Below are positions 61,043-64,000 of a stretch of 64,000 nucleotides of DNA, piece by piece. Each line of letters begins with the position of its first letter. The stretch's first letter is position 1. A model generated the notes under the pieces. That model made no database searches, was not told the origin of the DNA, and saw only the letters and a program-made list of their open reading frames with translations. This DNA comes from an uncultured Kiritimatiellota bacterium (GTDB taxonomy: Bacteria > Verrucomicrobiota > Kiritimatiellia > RFP12 > UBA1067). The position numbers and the translations under genes are program-made. The DNA lies in NCBI GenBank assembly GCA_934635385.1, contig CAKTZI010000013.1, forward strand, positions 1 to 64,000, given 5' to 3'.

Positions 61043-63268
61043 AAAATCCCGTCCCCTGTCGGACGCCCCTCCCCCGCGCGCGACAGGCCATTGTCCGCCC
61101 GCTGTCACAGTCACGCGGACAGCCGACGACGCGCCGGTGTCCGTCGCGCAGGAGACGACGTGACGCCCTTCCGTCATTTCCAGCGCGAACGGGTCGAGGC
61201 CGACCGACTCACCCTGCGGCTTGCCGTCGACAAACCACCAGAGCCGCGCCGTGCGCGCGTTGCCGACGACGCGGCAGATGATCCGCTGCTGTGCCAGCCC
61301 GGGCACGAGACGAAAGACCGTCTCATCCGCCGGCTGGGCGATTGTCAGCGCCTCCGCCGTCGGCGCGTGGCGGCCGCACCGGATGTCCGGCGTGCGGCCG
61401 CGCAGCGCGCGTCCCGTCTCGGTCGCCGTGCAGCCCGGCCCCGCCGGAAGCCCCGTCTGTGCGCAGACCGTCCGCAAGACGACCTCGCGCGGCGCAGCGA
61501 ACCACGGGCCGTCGTTTCGCGGATACAGGGCGCGGGCGATCTGCCAGCACGGCGGCGCGCTCGCCCGCAGCCCCACGAGCGACCGGTCGCCGAAGCCGCC
61601 GGACTTGTGTCCGCACCAGACGCCGACCACGTACTGCGGATTCCACGCGACCGTCCAGGCGTCGCGGAACGCCGCGCTCGTGCCGGTCTTCCAGGCGAAC
61701 CGCGCCGTCTCGACGTCCGCGACGTGCCCGAGCGCAGACAAGCTGCGCGCGTCTCCGCCGAGCATGTCCGAGACGAGGAACGACGCCCCTTCCGAAAACA
61801 CGCGGACGCCCTCGCCCACGAACGCGCCGACGATCGCCGTCGGCGGCCGGTAGACGCCGCCCCGTGCGAGCGTCGCGAACGCCGCCGCCAGCTCCACAAG
61901 GCTCACCTCGACGTTACCGAGCGCCATGCCGAGGCCGAAGGAGGCGTCGCCGGCGTTGAGATGCCGAAACCCCAGCGCGCGCAGCGTCGTGCCGAAGTCG
62001 GACACGCCAATCCGGCTGAGCAGCTGCACGAACGGGATGTTGAGCGACAGCACAAGCGCGTCCTGCACCGAGACGAGTCCGCGATGCCGCGTGTCGAAAT
62101 TTGACGGACGGTAGCCCTGATAGGCCTGCGGGACGTCCGCCAGCCGCGTCTCGGGCGTCACCAGCCCCCGGTCGAGGGCGAGGGCCGTCAGGAACGGCTT
62201 CAGCGTCGAGCCCGCCGGGCGCGCCGTCCCGGCCGTGTTCACCTGTCCGCCGTCCCGCGCAAAGTAGTCGCCGCTGCACGCGAGCGCCACCACCGCCCCG
62301 TCGGCCACGCGCAGCACGACGGCGGCGGACGAATAGCCGCCCGCGCGCGCCGTCGCGTCGACCGTCTCCTCGCAGAGCCGCTGGATGTCGGCGTCGAGCG
62401 TCGTCACGACGTCGCCGCCCCGAGGAGCGCCCGCGTGCTCGCGCTGCAGCTGCGTCTGCGCCCAGTCGCAGAAGAACGGATGGCGGAACGGACGTGGCGC
62501 ACGGCAGACGACGGGCCGCACCGACTGCGCCGCCGCACGCTGCGCGTCGCTGATGAAGCCCAGCTTCTGCATCCGATCCAGCACATACGCGCGCCGCGCG
62601 AGCGCCGCGTCCAGCGCACGGTCGGGGCGGAACCGCGACGGCGCCTGCACCATGCCCGCGAGGCACGCCGCCTCGCCAAGCCCCAGTTCCTTCGCGCCCT
62701 TGCCGAACCACCCCTGCGCCGCCGCCTCGATGCCGACGAAGTTCGAGCCGAACGGCGCACGGTTCAGATACTGCGAAAGGATCCAAAGCTTGTCCTTTCG
62801 ACGCTCCATCTTCAGCGCCTTGATCGCCTCGACGCATTTCCACCACAGGCTCTTCGGATGTGGCGCGAGGAGCCGCACGGTCTGCATGGTGAGCGTCGAC
62901 GCCCCGGAGACCCGCCGCCCGGTCGTGACGTTCTGGAACGCGGCGCGCAGCACGCTGAACGGACGCACCCCGCCATGCGTCCAGAACGTGCCGTCTTCGG
63001 ACGCGACAATCGCCTGCACGATCCAGTCCTGCGGATCGGCGCGATAGGACGGGCGGCAGTCCACGTCTTGCGCGCCGAGCGACACGCGCAACACGCGCCC
63101 CGCCGCATCGCGCAGAACGCGGCCGCCCGCATAATCGTCCGTGCCCGCCTCCGTCCAGTCGATCAGGCTCCAGCTGACGGCGAAGCCGACGGTCGCCAGC
63201 GCGACGCCGGCGACGAGCATGCGCAACGCCCAGCGGACGACGCGCCGAAATGGCCTCGTGCCGCTCAT
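61040..63268 (-). CDS. pbpC: Penicillin-binding protein 1C
   Basis: Bifunctional peptidoglycan synthase anchored by one N-terminal membrane helix (about 16-35). 742 aa. The GT51 transglycosylase has ASEDGTFWTHGG (catalytic Glu), GASTLTMQTVRLL and KLWILSQYLNRAPFG. The transpeptidase has ARPAGSTLKPF (SxxK), SLNIP (SxN) and WKTGTSAAFRDAW (KTG). A C-terminal BiPBP_C domain (about 640-735, ALTIAQPADETVF) is specific to PbpC. It overlaps the alpha-2-macroglobulin gene by ATGA, a pairing well known from other bacteria. Confidence 0.95.
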   Translation of the reverse strand: MSGTRPFRRVVRWALRMLVAGVALATVGFAVSWSLIDWTEAGTDDYAGGRVLRDAAGRVLRVSLGAQDVDCRPSYRADPQDWIVQAIVASEDGTFWTHGGVRPFSVLRAAFQNVTTGRRVSGASTLTMQTVRLLAPHPKSLWWKCVEAIKALKMERRKDKLWILSQYLNRAPFGSNFVGIEAAAQGWFGKGAKELGLGEAACLAGMVQAPSRFRPDRALDAALARRAYVLDRMQKLGFISDAQRAAAQSVRPVVCRAPRPFRHPFFCDWAQTQLQREHAGAPRGGDVVTTLDADIQRLCEETVDATARAGGYSSAAVVLRVADGAVVALACSGDYFARDGGQVNTAGTARPAGSTLKPFLTALALDRGLVTPETRLADVPQAYQGYRPSNFDTRHRGLVSVQDALVLSLNIPFVQLLSRIGVSDFGTTLRALGFRHLNAGDASFGLGMALGNVEVSLVELAAAFATLARGGVYRPPTAIVGAFVGEGVRVFSEGASFLVSDMLGGDARSLSALGHVADVETARFAWKTGTSAAFRDAWTVAWNPQYVVGVWCGHKSGGFGDRSLVGLRASAPPCWQIARALYPRNDGPWFAAPREVVLRTVCAQTGLPAGPGCTATETGRALRGRTPDIRCGRHAPTAEALTIAQPADETVFRLVPGLAQQRIICRVVGNARTARLWWFVDGKPQGESVGLDPFALEMTEGRHVVSCATDTGASSAVRVTVTAGGQWPVARGGGASDRGRDF

Positions 63269-64000
63269 GGCGTGACGCGCACGCGGTCGGACGCCGTCTG
63301 CGCAGAGACTTCAGGGGCGTACATCGCCTCGACACGGATGCCCGGCAGCACGAAGTCCCCCGCCGAGACGACGCGCACGGCATAGGCGAACGTCGCCGCA
63401 TCCGTGCCGTCGGACGTCGGACGCAGGGTCATCGGACGGGAGAAGACAAGCAGGCGGTCGTCCCGCGCGTCGTGGCGCAGCACCCAGTCCGTGCGCCCGT
63501 GTCCAAAGCGCTTGCTGAACGCCGCCGCGATTTCCGAGCGCTCCGGCTCGAAGCAGGCTGGCAGCAGATCCTGAACCACGAGGTCGGTGACGTCGAACAC
63601 GCGATCGGCCGTCAGCGTGATCTCGCCAACCAGCAGGTCGCCGCGCGTCAGGCGCGTCTTGCCGAAGTCGACCGACTGTCCGTCCGTCGTGTAGAACCGC
63701 CGCGACACGCGCACAAGCCGATGGGCGTTCGTCACGCACGCCGCCGCCGGAAGCGCACGCTGGCGGAACGACACGAACGCCGCGCCCGTGCCCACGTTCC
63801 GCAGCGCGACCGCGCCGCCGCCCGTCACGCGCCGCACCGAGCCGACGGGCAGTTTCTCGTACGGCCCGTCGGACGTCGGCACCCACGTGACGTGCGGACG
63901 CCCATCGCCCACGCCGCGCACGCGGCAGTAGGACGCGAGCGCCCACAGCGCATGGGCGTTCTCGCCCGTCGTCCCCCAGTGGAAGCGTGTGCGGTCGCGC
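63265..64000 (-). CDS. Bacterial alpha-2-macroglobulin, C-terminal part (5' end outside window)
   Basis: 244 codons are visible, open to the right edge of the window. RFHWGTTGENAHALWALASY is the C-terminal helical repeat of the thioester-domain barrel of A2M proteins; beta-rich segments follow, with RLTRGDLLVGEITL and the terminal receptor-binding-like domain (MTLRPTSDGTDAATFAYAVR). The thioester site, if present, lies outside the window. In other bacteria such proteins are periplasmic protease traps that act next to PbpC; the ATGA overlap with pbpC fits this. Confidence 0.85.
   Translation of the reverse strand, partial: RDRTRFHWGTTGENAHALWALASYCRVRGVGDGRPHVTWVPTSDGPYEKLPVGSVRRVTGGGAVALRNVGTGAAFVSFRQRALPAAACVTNAHRLVRVSRRFYTTDGQSVDFGKTRLTRGDLLVGEITLTADRVFDVTDLVVQDLLPACFEPERSEIAAAFSKRFGHGRTDWVLRHDARDDRLLVFSRPMTLRPTSDGTDAATFAYAVRVVSAGDFVLPGIRVEAMYAPEVSAQTASDRVRVTP

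Overview
The window is GC-rich bacterial chromosome, gene-dense and almost entirely read from the minus strand. By gene content and style it looks like a member of the PVC group, most likely a Kiritimatiellota-type bacterium. The signs are: large secreted proteins with PATR-like repeats, PEGA and Sel1 repeat proteins, LL-diaminopimelate aminotransferase, a PTS EIIA protein fused to a DNA-binding domain, and a pbpC/alpha-2-macroglobulin pair. The lineage is an inference from memory of these families; no 16S gene or database search supports it here. No rRNA, CRISPR array, transposase or phage module was seen.

Layout. 1-544: end of an unidentified gene with a repeat-encoded tail. 546-10920: a LuxR-type response regulator and a HisKA_3 sensor kinase (both plus strand) enclose three minus-strand genes for secreted proteins (glycerophosphodiesterase, a PATR-repeat surface protein, a large glycosidase-like protein). 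This looks like a self-contained sense-and-scavenge locus. 10931-14556: parvulin, transketolase, and a FlbD-domain protein. 14563-29104: a nearly gap-free minus-strand series, dapL, uxaB, htpG, a type II restriction-modification pair, rnhB, tadC, FHA, PEGA, uxaA, hisS, a small methyltransferase and a Sel1 protein. 29144-29498: two tRNA genes, one a Thr(UGU) tRNA with an unexpectedly long variable arm. 29554-33093: murG, a TPR/Q-N-rich protein, pyrF, fmdB. 33112-37159: small protein, truA, a transporter, a GHL10 glycosidase. 37170-45100: HAD phosphatase, PTS EIIA, holA, lnt, U32 peptidase, histidine kinase, small membrane protein. 45101-45952: about 850 bases without a convincing gene, bounded by inverted 30-base repeats. 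45953-56700: tlyA, an IMP cyclohydrolase/AMP-ligase fusion, rsmB, valS, recD2, thrC. 56741-64000: a large unknown protein, mazG, gatA, gatC, pbpC and the end of an alpha-2-macroglobulin gene.

Shared features. Transcription units usually begin 20-60 bases downstream of an extended -10 box (TGRTATAAT/TGRTATACT) preceded by a short T-rich stretch, with no TTGACA box where I checked. In two cases the predicted transcript starts at the start codon. Inside units, genes are coupled by ATGA or TGATG overlaps. Four housekeeping genes (rsmB, valS, thrC, gatA) carry copies of the same AT-richer element inserted in frame, comparable in principle to the palindromic coding repeats of Rickettsia. The features I consider most worth following are this coding repeat family, the IMP cyclohydrolase/ANL-ligase fusion, the class II-shaped Thr tRNA, and the inverted-repeat-bounded gene-free element.
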